A DNA stretch of 64,000 bases from assembly GCA_019914995.1 (NCBI GenBank), contig CM034126.1, positions 5,151,001-5,215,000 on the forward strand, written 5' to 3'. The stretch comes from Acanthochlamys bracteata. Its lineage: Eukaryota; Streptophyta; Magnoliopsida; Pandanales; Velloziaceae. The position numbers and the translations under genes are program-made. Below, in pieces: positions 24,058 to 36,217 of the stretch. The notes under the pieces were generated by a model, which worked only from the letters and a program-made list of their open reading frames with translations, was not told the origin of the DNA and made no database searches. Each line of letters starts with the position of its first letter. Position 1 is the stretch's first letter.

Positions 24058-24230
24058 ATAAATATATTCGCTCGTCATTGAAGATAACGACTCCGACGGT
24101 TAGACTTTGATAAGATTTATTCGTTTGCAATCGTGAAGATACGATCTCAACCGTTAGAAACTCCGATCAAATTAATTTGAGCAAATCCAACTATAGAATT
24201 TGAGATCATAAAAAAAAAGGAGGGGAGGAA

Positions 24231-27200
24231 TGTATTTATTGTGGTAAGTTTGGTCATAAAAGAAATGTATGCTTTAAATTAGTTGGATATCTAGATTGGT
24301 GGAAAAAAAATTGAAAAAAATAAAACTCATAAGGGAAGCACCAGTTAGTTCACCCTCAGATAACAAAACATGTGCCTTAAATATTATTTTAGCTTCTGAA
24401 AAGGATACAAAATAGAATCTAGATTCTGAAGTCGTAGATTATATAATATTTGATTCGAAAAATTTTCGAACTACAATTATTCTAGTTAGACATAATGTGA
24501 CATATGCTAATGGAAACATTTATTCATTGACATATGCTAAAACGGTAATATTGGCACCATCTTTATCTCTACATGATTGTTTGCTTATTCCTTATTTGTT
24601 AAATAATTTACTATCTATTGGACAGATCACTAAACAATTGAGTTGCATTGTTCTGTTGTATCCAAAATTTTGTTTACTTTAGGATATTCAGACACGTGAG
24701 ATTATTAGCATGGTACTAAAATAGGATGTCTATATTATTTAAATGATATTAATTTCAAAAGAATCATAGCGCTCATGTATCTAGTATAGATAAGAAGAAT
24801 AGAGTTTGGCTTTGGCATCGACGATTAGGTCGTGTTTTTCTTATATATCTACGTCATTTATTATCCTATTTATTTTCTAGATTTAAGGAGTGTGAGTTTC
24901 AATATGAAACTTGTATTCTTGTAAAGAGTCACCGAGTGCCATATTTTTTTGCTATGAAGAAAAAATTAATTCCATTTGAATTAGTATTCGGTTGTCTAAG
25001 GACCCTCTCCTATTACTACACTTACTGGCATTATATGTTTTGTAATTTTTGAGGATGATTGCACTAGTATGACATGGTTGTATACTATGAAGAATAGAAT
25101 AAAGTTGTGGATATCTTTATAAGGTTTCGTAGAATGGTGCATACCCAGTTCGACTTTTCAATACCAGTATTACGCTCAAATAATAGGAGAGAATATATTA
25201 ATATATTTTTGGTCCTTCATCTTCAAGAGAAGGGTATTGTTCATGAGATCACTTATCCACAAACATCACAACAGAATGGAGTGGCTGAAAAAAATAATAG
25301 ACATATTTTAGAGACAACTCGTACTTTCTTATTTGGTGCTTTAGCTCCAAAATATTATTAGATAGAAGTATTTCAATCTATAATATATCTGATAAATCGG
25401 ATGTCGTCTAGAGTTTAATTTTAGAACTCCCGTTGAAGTTTTATTTACATATGTCACTACACCGTCCGTTCTCTCACCTCTTCCTCGAAATTTTGAATAT
25501 GTTGTATTAATAAATCTGCAGAAAAATCAACGGAATAAATTAGATTCGTGTGCTTTGCAATGCATATTTATTGATTATGATCCTTCTTAAAAAGATTACA
25601 GATGCTATTATTTTCCATCACATCATATTTTCATTCTTATGAACGTGATATTTTTTAAATTAGAAATGTACTTTAAAGACCTCACATCACATTCTGATCT
25701 TTAGGGAAAGATAGAGATTAGTGAAAATCTGAATTGGATTACTGTTGAATTTGGTGTAAACTCAACGCACACTGAAGATAGTCAGAGACCATCAGAAAGT
25801 TATGAGTTAGTTCAGAAGGAGATTCATACTACTGAATTCATATTGAGAAAACCATAACAGGTAGAAAGAACTGATATTGTTGAAGAAGTTCCTCTATCTC
25901 ACATGACAATACCATCTTAAAATTTTGAGAATATTTCTGAGGTAAATAGCGAGACTTAGAATACTGTTGTGAATAACTCTAATATTGTCTACAAGAGTTA
26001 TCAGTTGCCATTTAGAAAAAATTATGAAAAACCTCCGGAGAGATATTCACTAAAAGAAAAGTCTTCATACATCATATTGCTAATCATGTGTTTTCTTACA
26101 GGTTGTCTTCATTATTTGTGACTTTCATTAATCGGATAGTAACTATGATTTTTTTTTCTAGTACTAAAGAAGTATTACCTGATCCTAAATGGAAGAAGGC
26201 TATGAATGAAAAAATGGAGACTCTTCAGAAGAACTGAATTAGAAAATTATACCACTATCAGAAGGAAAAAAATAGTTAGTTGTAAGTGGATGTACATCAT
26301 CAAACACATAGTAGATGGAATAATTGAGAGGTATAAAGAAAGATTAGTTGCCAAAAAATATTCACAAACTTATGAAGTGGATTATATTGCACTAGTTACA
26401 AAAATTAATACCATCAGGATATTACTTTCAATGGCAGCAAATCTTGATTGATCCTTACCGTAGTTTAATGTAAATAATGTATTTCTTTATAGTGAGTTAG
26501 AAGAAATGTATATATAGCTTCTACCTGGATTTGATGTGTCCGAAAGAACTGATTATGCCTGCAAGTTAAAAAGACATTATATAACTGAAGCAATCTCAAA
26601 AAGTATGATTTGACAAATTTAGTCAAAGTTTTAACCGATATTGTTATTGACAGAATAATGAAGATCATTCATTATTATTGAAAAATCAAATTAGTAAGGT
26701 AGTTGTTTTAATAATCTAGCCTCTGATTATAAGTAATGATCAGGAAAAAATTCAGAGACTAAAAAAGTATCTAGCTTCTTAATTTGAGATGAAAAAATTT
26801 GGAGAGTTAAAATATTTATTGGACATTTAAGTGGCGAGGTCTGAAAAAGATATTTTTAATCATAAAGAAAAAATATGTCCTTGATTTAACTGAAACAGAA
26901 ATAAGAAGAAATATTAATGATTGATTGACAAATTATTTATTTATCATATACTCATCTTAATATAGCATATATAGTGAGTGTTGTTAGTCAATTTATGTAT
27001 TCTCCAAGTGTTGATCATATAGAAGTTATGAATAGAATTTTAAAATATTTGAAATCAGCATCAGCTAGAAGATTCCTATTTAGAAAACATAACAATTTGA
27101 ATATACTGATGCATATTAGGTAGGAGATTAAACATATAGGCCTTTTATATTTGGATATTTTAGTTTTGTTGGTAATAATCTAGTCACATTGAAGAATAAG

Positions 27201-27830
27201 AAACATAAAATGATTGCTCGATTTTCTACTAAAACTGAATACATAATATAGGATCGAGTCCCCACACTAAAAGGATTGGCCAACCTCTTAAGGGTTAGCA
27301 TCCCTCACCTATAAGCACATATATATTCCAGCACCCAGCCAATATGGGACTATTAAGGGGCGTGGGCTGTTAAGCCCACCAAGCCAGGATCCATTTGGCC
27401 CAATCCAATGCGAGTTGCTGGTCTACCTCCAAGTTAGCTAGCCCGTTTTTCACACAGGCCCATCAAGCCCACATATTACTAACCCGGGCTTAGCTTAACT
27501 TGGAGGCTCAATACAGAAGAATTGTCACATGGAGTTTGTGAACTCTTATGGCTTCGAATGTGGTTGACTAAATTTGATTTTTTTTCTAAAATTTTTATAA
27601 AATTATTCTGTGATAATAAAGTCGCAATAAATATTGATTATAATTCAGTACAGTATTATCATACCAAACATATTAACATAGATCGACATTTTATAAATAA
27701 AAAAATTAGATGCAAATTTGATTGAGTTAATTTTTGTGAGTTTAGAAGCACTGTTAGTAGACAAACAAGAGGAATTTTAAATAGAACTTTTCATGACTCA
27801 TTGAGTAAATTGGGCATCGTCTAAATCTTT
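24231..27830 (+). pseudogene. Broken copia gag-pol polyprotein
   Basis: Recognisable pieces in order: a zinc knuckle C-x2-C-x4-H-x4-C at 24231-24272; a protease-downstream segment at about 24497-24700 with LHDCLLIP and NNLLSIGQIT; the GAG-pre-integrase region near 24800-24960; the integrase core (about 25000-25361, with QNGVAEKNNR); reverse transcriptase (about 26190-26900, with SCKWMYIIKH and ERYKERLVAKKYSQ); and RNase H (about 26950-27800, with QFMYSPSVDHIEVMNRILKY and HGVCELLWLRMWLT). Stops and frameshifts separate them. No intact catalytic core remains, so the element cannot move by itself. Confidence 0.88.
27244..27510 (-). mobile_element. Nested insertion, probably a solo LTR of a small LTR element
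   Basis: 267 bp of clearly higher GC than its host interrupts the RNase H reading between the TKTEYI and LSHGVCELL segments, flanked by perfect ATACA direct repeats at 27239-27243 and 27511-27515. A 5-bp duplication is typical of LTR elements. Read on the minus strand it starts TG, contains a TATA-like AATATATATG and resembles TRIM-type LTRs; the far end is TA rather than CA. No coding capacity. Confidence 0.55.
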
Positions 27831-27849
27831 ATACCAACTTGAGGGAGAG

Positions 27850-27998
27850 TGTTTTTCTGAGTCAATGTATACGTAGATATTCTAAATATATTAGAGAATC
27901 TTTATTTCTTTAGAAATCTACTTACTTGTTATATTAGATACTACATATATATTTATATACTATTTATTAATGGAATAAGATTGAATAGAATTTCATCA
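27850..27998 (+). repeat. 3' LTR of the copia element
   Basis: 149 bp, from TGTTTTTCTGAGTCAA to ATTTCATCA, preceded by the polypurine tract GAGGGAGAG at 27841-27849. Confidence 0.85.
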
Positions 27999-28997
27999 CC
28001 GATCAGGTTTGATTCGTATCATCTTTGCTTTGAAGTACTAGGAAAATCTCTAGAAGTATTTTTTCTAAGAAAAATTTTGAAATAAAAGTTATTTAAAATT
28101 TTTTTAAAAACAAATTAAAATTTTTTATATAAAATAGTAATAAATAATAATAAATTTTAATTATTAAAATTTTGGTATATTTTAAAATTTTAAGTTTTTT
28201 ATACTTTTAAAATTTTTATAAAAATATAAAAATATAAATAAATAAATAGTAATTTCAAAGAGCATCTGGATGGCTACAATTTTAATGGCTTTCTATTATT
28301 AGAAAGTTCTCTTTTCAACTTTCATCTTATATTTTCCAATTAATCTTTTATAATAGTTCACAGTAAATTTAGAAAGTTTTAAAAAATTTTACACAGTAAC
28401 TTTTTTTATTATTTATTTTTATTATTGTTTGAGATCAAAATAATAAAAATTATTATCAAAATAGTATAAAATATTCTCTATTAAAAAAAAAAATCTTTTT
28501 ATAAGTATGACCAAACAAATCTTAAGTTAACTTCATAACTTTCATAGGATTATACAATTACTATTATAAAATTCCTGAATGAAAAATTATTTCAAAGCTG
28601 TCCGAAAGTGTTTATAAAATAAACTTTTATTCTAAACGAGACATACTATTCGAGCTTAAAAAATAATAAAATAAATAATAAAAAAATTTTATTATGATAA
28701 AATTTATTTATAATTTCTCAAATTTTAAATTAATTATGTAAATTATTGTAAAAGATTCATTAGAAAATTTATGAAATGAGAAGATGATAAGAAAAGATTC
28801 ATCTCCACCGCCCCTCACTTGCTTTTGTTTCTATTCTCAAATATGAATACAAAAGAATGAGAGCGGCAACCAGTCAGCAAGTTGTAAACATTTGCTAGCT
28901 ATTATCTACAAGCTCTACACGAGCTAGTTCTCAATTCAGAGAATAAGAATCGAAAGAATCTAACACAAAGCTGAAAGAAAACAGCTAGGGCGTGGCC
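27999..28997. other. Intergenic AT-rich DNA with two family C blocks
   Basis: Blocks at about 28040-28270 (inverted, ending GCATCTGGATGG) and 28290-28530 (ending AAGTATGACCAAAC) show the family C interior. About 190 bp upstream of the next ATG the sequence becomes less AT-biased, as in a promoter and leader. No gene. Confidence 0.45.
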
Positions 28998-30640
28998 ATG
29001 GAGTCGAAGAAACATGTCAAATTGGTGAGATCATCACCTGTACCGGTAGCCCGAGCTCTTGCTATCGTTAGACGATCGGAGCAGCAGCAGGCGATGATGG
29101 CAAAGAGCGTTACGAGAGAGGAGATCGAGCAGTTCTGGCGCCGCAAACGAATGCTTGAGGAAGAACATCTCCTTGCTGCGCAGAAGATCGCCGCCAGAAT
29201 TCGTGCTCGAGCTCTAACGGTCAGTACTATTATTCATAATAATCTGTCATTGCTTTTACTGGTAAGAACAATATCTCAAATTCGTTCGATCAATTTAAGC
29301 TGCTGCTGACTAACTTGAAAGTTCTCTGCTGCTTTCCATTTCAGATTTTGGGTTTCAATTCTCAATACCTTTTGTTCACTATTTATTTGTTTCTTAGAAT
29401 TGTTACATATTTCTTTTGTTCTATGGTTATATGATGATTGATTAGGAAGAAGACTATAAGAGATTTGAAGAGTCATTGATGGATTTCATCAAAAGCAATA
29501 GTACTAGTAACGCAGCTGGAGACGATGAGTTCGACGGCGATGATAACAACAAGGAATTAATGGTCGGAGTAAAAGATTGGTGAGAGCCGTCTTCTTTATT
29601 CGTCACTAACCTGAGTTTTCTATCTTCACGGATAGTTAATTGATGCTTGTTTTTTTTCTTGAAGGAATTAGTTAGGTGTGAAGCACTTGGAAACCAAGCC
29701 ATTAATTGAACAAGATAATGCGAAAAAGTCAACAAATCAATTAAAAGAAAAAGTAGTTTCCACAAGATAATGTGGAAACCAAGTCATCTTTATCTTTTCT
29801 CTTTATTCTTAGCTTAACTCTGTCATCATGGTACCAGTCAAGGTTATCAAAGCTCATGGTTTTTCTATTTGTGAATCTATTTATTGATAATGATAGACAT
29901 GGCATAATATTACTTAATTTATTTTAGTGGTTTTATGTAGTACAAACTTGATGATGCAAAAGACTATGAATACTTATTGTATTAAATCAAAATCAAGTCT
30001 ATCTATTAGCATTATTAAGTCAAGCAGACGAGGGTGTTTACAATATAATAGGTTCCAACAGGTCCCGCACAAGCTTAAAAGGACAAAGCCCATATTAATA
30101 TACAGGTTAGAAGGTTATTTTCTATTAAATAGCATCTCTAGCTGACAAGGTTATTAGTTATTGCTTGCGGATTACTCCTAAACTTCTATAGACGTTTCTT
30201 TTATTAATTACAAGAATGAAATTTCTATGCAAGATTACCTATTGGTAGGTGGTGATTACATATAGCCATATACAACATACAGAGCTATTTGTCCTAGTTG
30301 TATTTGATTTGTCTATTTTGAAATATGAAGATAAATCTAAAAAATTTGAACTTCCATTGATTTGGTTATTTGTTCATTATCTACATGTCTACTTAGAATA
30401 GTACCAAGTCTCTCAGAAAAACTGCCAAAATAAGTAGTATGCCCTACTCCTCTATCTTTTGAATGTAGGTGGACAAAGAGCAAATATGCCTACTTGAACC
30501 AGCCAGCTATAATATCGATGGAAGAAGGTGCAAATGTAAAGCGACCAACCAGAACATACATTCCACAAATAATTAGCTCACTTTGTTCTTCTACAGCGGC
30601 AGTCCAAGCAACAAATGCATGGTCACTTGGAGTGTTTTAG
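28998..30640 (+). CDS. Uncharacterised plant protein, three exons, 175 aa
   Basis: Exons 28998-29219, 29446-29579 and 30469-30640. Start is the ATG at 28998; a GTG six bases earlier is not a plant start. Exon 1 (74 aa) is basic and helical, ending in AARIRARALT. Exon 2 continues EEDYKRFEESL and an acidic Asp/Asn-rich stretch. Read straight through, exon 2 meets a TGA at 29581, but that TGA belongs to the donor G|GTGAGA; splicing to the acceptor at 30467-30468 rebuilds a Trp codon and continues WTKSKYAYLNQPA to a TAG at 30638. I recall DWWTKSKYAYLNQPA-like endings in short plant proteins of unknown function, but no defined domain is visible. The exon 1 donor (GTCAGT) is slightly weak; GTAAGA at about 29262 is an alternative that adds a hydrophobic stretch. 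Function unknown; no signal peptide or membrane segment. Confidence 0.75.
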
Positions 30641-31232
30641 ATACTGAAAACTTCATATTTATCCTGTGAAGTACAACTTCATAAAGGTTGTTATATTTTA
30701 ATCTCATGGTCATACAGCGGAACTTATGAACTAAGTAAACAGTTCTTAGTTTATCAGCTTGCTTGGGTGTGTTGTTGAAATTACAATCAGAATTCTGTAC
30801 AAACTAAACAGTTATTGTACATACTTGTAGGTTGGTTTGATATGTTGATCAATTATATTTGATGTAAAGCTGCACTTGATTGTTCCGGTATGATGCGAAA
30901 ATGATCACTATTATCGCTGTACTTAAAGATTCATCTTGGTGCTGTATTTTAGGTTTTTGTTTGAAAGTATGTTGTTGTCAAATGGATTAGCTTGCAACTA
31001 AGAACGAAACCTAACTAATACACAAATAGTTCCAGTGTTGTTCTACTGAGGACAAAAAAGAGTATGTAATTTGTTGTCAACATGATAAATCATTTAACTT
31101 TTTTCTGGATGAGATAGGCATCCGGACCAAACTGTTGATTATTTGGCACCTAACTAGCCCTTCCACCAATTGATTCCTACTTCCCATCGAGAAGACAACG
31201 CTAGCTTGAATTTCTTTTTCTTCAGGCTCCAG
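30641..31232. other. 3' flank and intergenic DNA
   Basis: It probably contains the 3' untranslated region of the preceding gene. No other feature is visible. Confidence 0.4.
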
Positions 31233-33001
31233 CAAAAGATTCCAGAAGTTGATGTTCGAGCGATTAGCGATTACACAGCCTCTGGTCGCATGGACAAAAG
31301 AATAAGAAGAAAGATACATTCCTGTGGAATGTTATGATCAGAGGATATACAATAACGGGCTTTACGAGGATGCCTTGCAACTGTTCGGTAGAATGCTTGC
31401 CGAATGTGTGTGCTGCGACAGTTTCTCGTTTCCCTTCCTCATCAAATGCTGCGCTGGGTTGAATTGTTTGACTGATGAATTGAAGATCCAAGGGAGAGTA
31501 TTGAAAATGGGGTTAGTGATCTGTTGACATGCAACTCGCTCATGGTGATGTACTCAAAAGCTTCGATTGGTTGAGAATGCAGAGAAAATCTTCAGTGAAA
31601 ATGCACGTTAGAGATGTTGTTTCTTGGAACTCGTTGATTTGATGGATATTCTAGCAATAGAAAAGGCCGGAAGTCTTTGATTTGCTTTCATTGATGCAGA
31701 TTCAGGATCTGAAACCCGATGAGGTAGCAGTGATGGGTGTGCCTTGTAGGTGTGCTCTTCTGGGAAGTGCTTGAAAAACAGAAAAGAGATTCACTGCTAT
31801 GTGATCACGAATGTCCACAAGAAATCAAAGTTAAGACTTCCCTTCTTTAAAATGTACGGAATACTTTCAATATGTTTTATGCTGAGGAAGCGTTTGGAAT
31901 TGATTTTCAAATGAAAACTTTTTGAAATAAAAATTATTTTTGTTTTTTTAAAATGAAATTTATTTTTTTATTTAAAAAAATACAATAAAAAATCACAATA
32001 TATAAAAATTTTTTATATTTTTTAAATTCTTAAATATTTATAAAAAATATATTAAAAAATATATAATTAAAATTTAAAACTTATTTTTGAAGCAAGTAAT
32101 GCCAAACGCCGGAGAATGATATTGACTGTCATCTTCTGAACAGTGGTTATGCATTTAACAGTAAGCAGTATGAAGCCCTCAGTTGCATTCGCAAAATGCA
32201 AGAACAAAAACTAATCCAGATATCGTTACAATGTTGAATTGCTTCCTGCTTGTGCTCAGATACAGGCAGCTAATTACGGAAGAGCAATGCACCGTATTGC
32301 TATCAGAAAGTGTTTCTTCCCTCGCATTGCTCTCGAGACTGCTTCGATTGATACGAATGCAAATTGCGGTGAGCTGACATCTGCTGAGTTATTGTTTCAG
32401 AGGATGTCAGAAAGAAGTTTGGTATCTGTAACATTATGACTACAGGTTATAAATGTGCAGAATGGAAGTTACAGAGAAGTAATTCAGCTCTTTGTCAAAT
32501 CTACTATGTGAAAACTTAGAACTGATGCTTTTACCATTTGCAGCTCCTACCTGCTTGCTTTCAGCTAGGACCTTTACAAGAAGGTAGACAAACACGGGTA
32601 CATGGTGAAATTAGGATACGGAAGGAACTCCTTCATCTTGAATACCATCTTAAACCTGTACGCAAGATGTGGAGGTCTACGGACTTCAAAAAAGGTGTTT
32701 GACAGTATAGATTTAAAAAATGTTGTTTCTGGAACTCAATGAAAATGGGATATGCAATTCATTGGCATGGAACATCCACGCCTCCCTTGAACTATCAAAT
32801 ACGGCAGCAAAGCTTTGCAAGTTTACCTAACAGACATAGTGTGAGGCTGGCACTTTGCCATGGGTTGATCTCTTATATAAAATCTGAAGTTGGTATGCAA
32901 TGTTTGTCGTCATGCATGAAACTAATACCAAAGTTTACAGGTCAAGAGATTATTGTCGTCACTTCAACAATGGCTCTTGTACATGTGCTAATTACTGGTA
33001 A
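31233..33001 (+). pseudogene. DYW-class PPR pseudogene
   Basis: Fragments of a PLS-type pentatricopeptide repeat protein run in order across several frames: DVRAISDYTASGRMDK, then FLWNVMIRGYT in one frame and NNGLYEDALQLFGRML in another, DVVSWNSLI, NPDIVTM and a final DYW-type end RHFNNGSCTCANYW followed by a stop at 32999-33001. At least several frameshifts and stops occur, and a 220-bp MITE (31890-32109) sits in the middle. The terminal NYW replaces the canonical DYW. When intact, such proteins edit organellar RNA (cytidine to uridine). No intact start is seen. The gene is clearly dead, although the end of the domain is well preserved. Confidence 0.85.
31890..32109. mobile_element. Family C MITE inside the PPR pseudogene
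   Basis: 220 bp with clear inverted ends GCGTTTGGAATT and AATGCCAAACGC. PPR coding similarity resumes just after it, so both insertion ends are well placed. No convincing target duplication. It is the cleanest copy of the family in the window. Confidence 0.65.
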
Positions 33002-33852
33002 TTTTGTTCATCAAAAGATAAAGGTGATTCCATTGAATGATATAGATGTTCGAACAACACAAACTAACATCAGGGGAGAGAAAGGAAGGAGCTTTCACGT
33101 ATGCAAACTGAAGGCAATGCTTGAAATGATGCTCAGTATCAAGAAGATGATGAAGTACTAGGAGAAGAAACAAGGAAAAAGATCAGAAGTGAGCCTGAAC
33201 AGGATACCAGCGCAAAAGGATACAAAATCAACTTCTGCATAAGCTCGTATAGGTAGCATTATGTTAAATTTTCTCTTTGCCATGCAAACGCATGCCCTCT
33301 TGACAAATGTATCTCATCGCTTGCTCATGATTCATTCAAAATTATCTATTTTCAGGGTTTGACTCCAGGAAGAATGGCCAAAATACTTCGAGTTTTGACA
33401 GTGAACTCGCAGTATCAGAATGGAGGCATCTAACCCCCAAAGGAAAGCAGTTAAAGTGCTCATGAAGCATACAAGAGAATGCTTACAAAAAGGAACTTCT
33501 CTAAAGAGGAGGAAAACCGGCAAGCAACCAAAGCTTTGAATACCCTCCGTTCAGTATCTATTGCAAATTACATCAAAGCCGCACAATTTCCCATCAAAAA
33601 AAACTTTTAGTCATAAACCATAAGAAGAAGATATTCCACACAATCATATTTCCTCATATATTCCAAATTCAACACCAAAATCAAATTCATCACCAACAAC
33701 CTTCAGATTTTATTTTCAGATGGAAAAGAAAACCTGAAATATTTTAACATAATACAAGCTATTTCACATGAAGCTCAAATCATTTGGTCCTTCTCCTCAT
33801 GCATAAGAGACATAAATAACAAGCTAACAGTAGCAATAGCATCAAAATGAAT
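33002..33852. other. Intergenic; 3' flank of the At4g08330-like gene
   Basis: The first part continues an open frame to 33161 past the PPR stop in another frame, with no resemblance to a family. The last 250 bp is probably the 3' untranslated region of the minus-strand gene ending at 33853. Nothing else is seen. Confidence 0.4.
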
Positions 33853-34239
33853 CTATGGGACAGGTCTGAGTGCTTTGATCTTGAATCGATACCTTGGCAA
33901 TCTAGGAATCACCTGGCTAGGTCCGAAACCAAACTGTCCAGTGCCGTGCATCTGCGGCGGACCATCGTCGTAAATGTGGCCGAGCAAACGGTTGCATGAG
34001 TCACAGTAGATTCTTGTGCGACGACGCTGGATTCCCCAGTAGTTAACAGTTTCAAAGAAAGGCACAAGCTTGTTTTCTTTCTTGAACCGGAATTTGGAAT
34101 CGTCGATCCATGAGAAGGAAAGCGTGCCTTTGTTCCCTGCTTCGAAATAAAAATCCGGCGGGAACAAGTGTGTTGAGCTCAGGTTTAGATCTGTTCCGCA
34201 CTCCGCGCAAAGGTAACTCGTCGCTGTTGCCGTCGACAT
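33853..34239 (-). CDS. At4g08330-like zinc-ribbon-type protein
   Basis: Single exon, 128 aa from the ATG at 34239-34237. The frame stays open upstream to a TTG at 34284, which is not used. Two Cys pairs, C11/C14 (CAECG) and C79/C82 (CDSCN), suggest one zinc-binding fold of Mss4/Yippee-like type. Between them is a conserved block with FPPDFYFEAGNKGTLSFSW. After the second pair come LGHIYDDGPP and a C-terminal RYRFKIKALRP. This arrangement matches the plant family typified by uncharacterised protein At4g08330, annotated as chloroplastic, although no clear transit peptide precedes C11 here. Biochemical role unknown. Confidence 0.85.
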   Translation of the reverse strand: MSTATATSYLCAECGTDLNLSSTHLFPPDFYFEAGNKGTLSFSWIDDSKFRFKKENKLVPFFETVNYWGIQRRRTRIYCDSCNRLLGHIYDDGPPQMHGTGQFGFGPSQVIPRLPRYRFKIKALRPVP

Positions 34240-36217
34240 TAGCTCGAGATCGGATGATTGATTGATGGAATTTGTACTGAACAAGTTTGAAGGGGAAGAA
34301 TGGAGGAAGCTGGAGTTTTTTGAGACGAAGAAATTTTTGAGTCGGCAGTTTCAACGCGTTTGAAGTCTTATAGAAGTTCAATTTTGAAGTTTTAGAAGTT
34401 CAAAATAATCAACTTTTAGAAGTTTAATTTTGAACAAGAATGTATTTACTTCATCGTAAATGACTCTCAAATCAAAGTAACTTTTTCTTACTAAAAATTA
34501 ACTTTTATATTTTACTTTATAAATTTACTCTTGTAACGTTATTTTTTAACAACTTAATTTGCAAAAATTCGAATCCAAATAAGTAACACGCCCTAATTTG
34601 CACATATATAACAAGTTATTTGCTGTGTTGATGTTTTTTGGATGATTAGAGATTACAAATATCCAAAAAAAAAAGTTTCGCTCTATGTCTATAGGTGCAC
34701 TTGGTTTTACTTTTCAACTGACTTTTATTTAATTTTTTATTTTATATTTTTATAATATTATATAAAATTTTTTTAAAAATTTAAAAAATACAAAAAAATA
34801 TATGATATTCTATTATTATTATTTATATTTTTTAGATAAAACAAATAAAACTCTTTATTAAATATTTTTAAAATATTTTTTATTTTAAAAAATTTAATTT
34901 CATAAGCATCTTCAAATATATTCTATATAAACTTAAGAGCTAAGTATGCTGTGATCATGAATTAGAGATTTAGAGCAAACATAAGCTCTAACACATTATA
35001 GCATTAGAGAAAAAGTATTTCTTTGTTTGGGATGATCAGGGCAATTGATGGCAAAATACTTGGAAGAGATGTGGTATTCATCAAAGCTGCGACATTAGAA
35101 AAATCAAAGTTGATTTGATTTTTGTTCTTAGGGCATGTTGGTTTTACATAAAATTTGATGGAAAAAAAGTTGTTTGAAAAGTGGACTTTTTCCTTATTTG
35201 GTTCCATACAGAAGTCGCTAAATTAAAAACTTTTGACTAATTTTCCTCCTTAAAAATGAGGGAAAGCAAAGATTGAAAGGAAATATATTTATTAATTATA
35301 TCAACTCACTACTTCTCATAGTTATTAAAAATATTACATAAATTATAATTAGTAATTATTTCGAAATTTCAATTTGAAGTATTATATTATTCATAGACAA
35401 TATTTGCATCTTAACCATTTTATTAGTTTTAGTTATTAAAAGTCACTTGATTATCATTGTAATCCTAAATTTCTAATTCTTATAATCATATTAACATAAT
35501 TAATTAATACTTCAAAAATTAATTATTTATATTTTTATGTATTATTGTTAATAATTTTGTAAATTTAATTATAACTTTTAAAATTCCTTTCTCAATACTA
35601 CATAGACCAAATATAAAGCACTATCGAATTCTCCCACAAAAACGTTTTCAGAATTCTACACAATATTTTCCAACTTTTCGGAAGAACCAGACGTGTCATT
35701 AAATAGTAGCAATTTTTAACTTGGAATTATTGAAATTTAATGTAGACCAGTTGCTGGGAACTATTGCCAAAAATATAACCTGAAAAGGGCAAATATGTAG
35801 TCAAAAACTCTTTGGTTTTACTTGTCATACAAAGCAAAGAGATTCAAACATTTCAAGAGATAAAAGTTCCAAACTTTACAGTCTGTCTGTTGAGGCAAAG
35901 AACATTCATCAACTGCAAAACTAACATTTGGATTTTCTTGGTGTTCACCTGATTTATGGCTGCATTCTTGAGTTCAATCACTAGACAGTTACAACTACAA
36001 AAGCTTCCAAAACAAATGCATCAGTTCCTAATTTGGATAGCTCTTCGATCTTCTGTTTGCCATTTTGCAGCTGCAAGCACCCCCAACACTGCAAGTTGTA
36101 TTTTACTGTTGTTTTGGTGGAACAAATTCTAGAGACTGAAAAGTTAAGTTCCTCTGCACTGATACTTCAATGCTGTCAAACAAAAGTCGACAGACCTGTC
36201 AGCTTGTTCTATCTACT
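34240..36217. other. Intergenic AT-rich DNA
   Basis: A probable family B-like short element lies at about 34437-34593 (GAATGTATTTACTT versus GGGCGTGTTACTT read inward from the right), and a family C block at about 34690-34925. From 34930 to 36217 I see no gene; the frames at 35004-35207 and 36033-36227 are not credible, and the stretch just below 36218 is probably the 3' untranslated region of the LYR gene. Confidence 0.45.

Larger units (their letters stand above)
23890..27998 (+). mobile_element. Degenerate Ty1/copia LTR retrotransposon
   Basis: A 4.1-kb element with two LTRs (23890-24039 and 27850-27998), each running TG...CA, a primer site and a purine tract. Internal domains appear in copia order: zinc knuckle, protease region, integrase, reverse transcriptase, RNase H, all broken by stops and frameshifts. 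By eye the LTRs differ at roughly 28 of about 146 aligned sites, so the insertion is old. Flanks CTAAT and CCGAT match at 3 of 5 positions, a decayed duplication. Only about 190 bp separate the primer site from the zinc knuckle, so most of gag is deleted. A second element is nested at 27244-27510. Confidence 0.9.

Noticed and set aside
32739..33161. 140-codon frame at the end of the PPR pseudogene
   Set aside because: It crosses several frame-shifted PPR fragments and passes the true DYW-end stop in another frame; not an independent gene.
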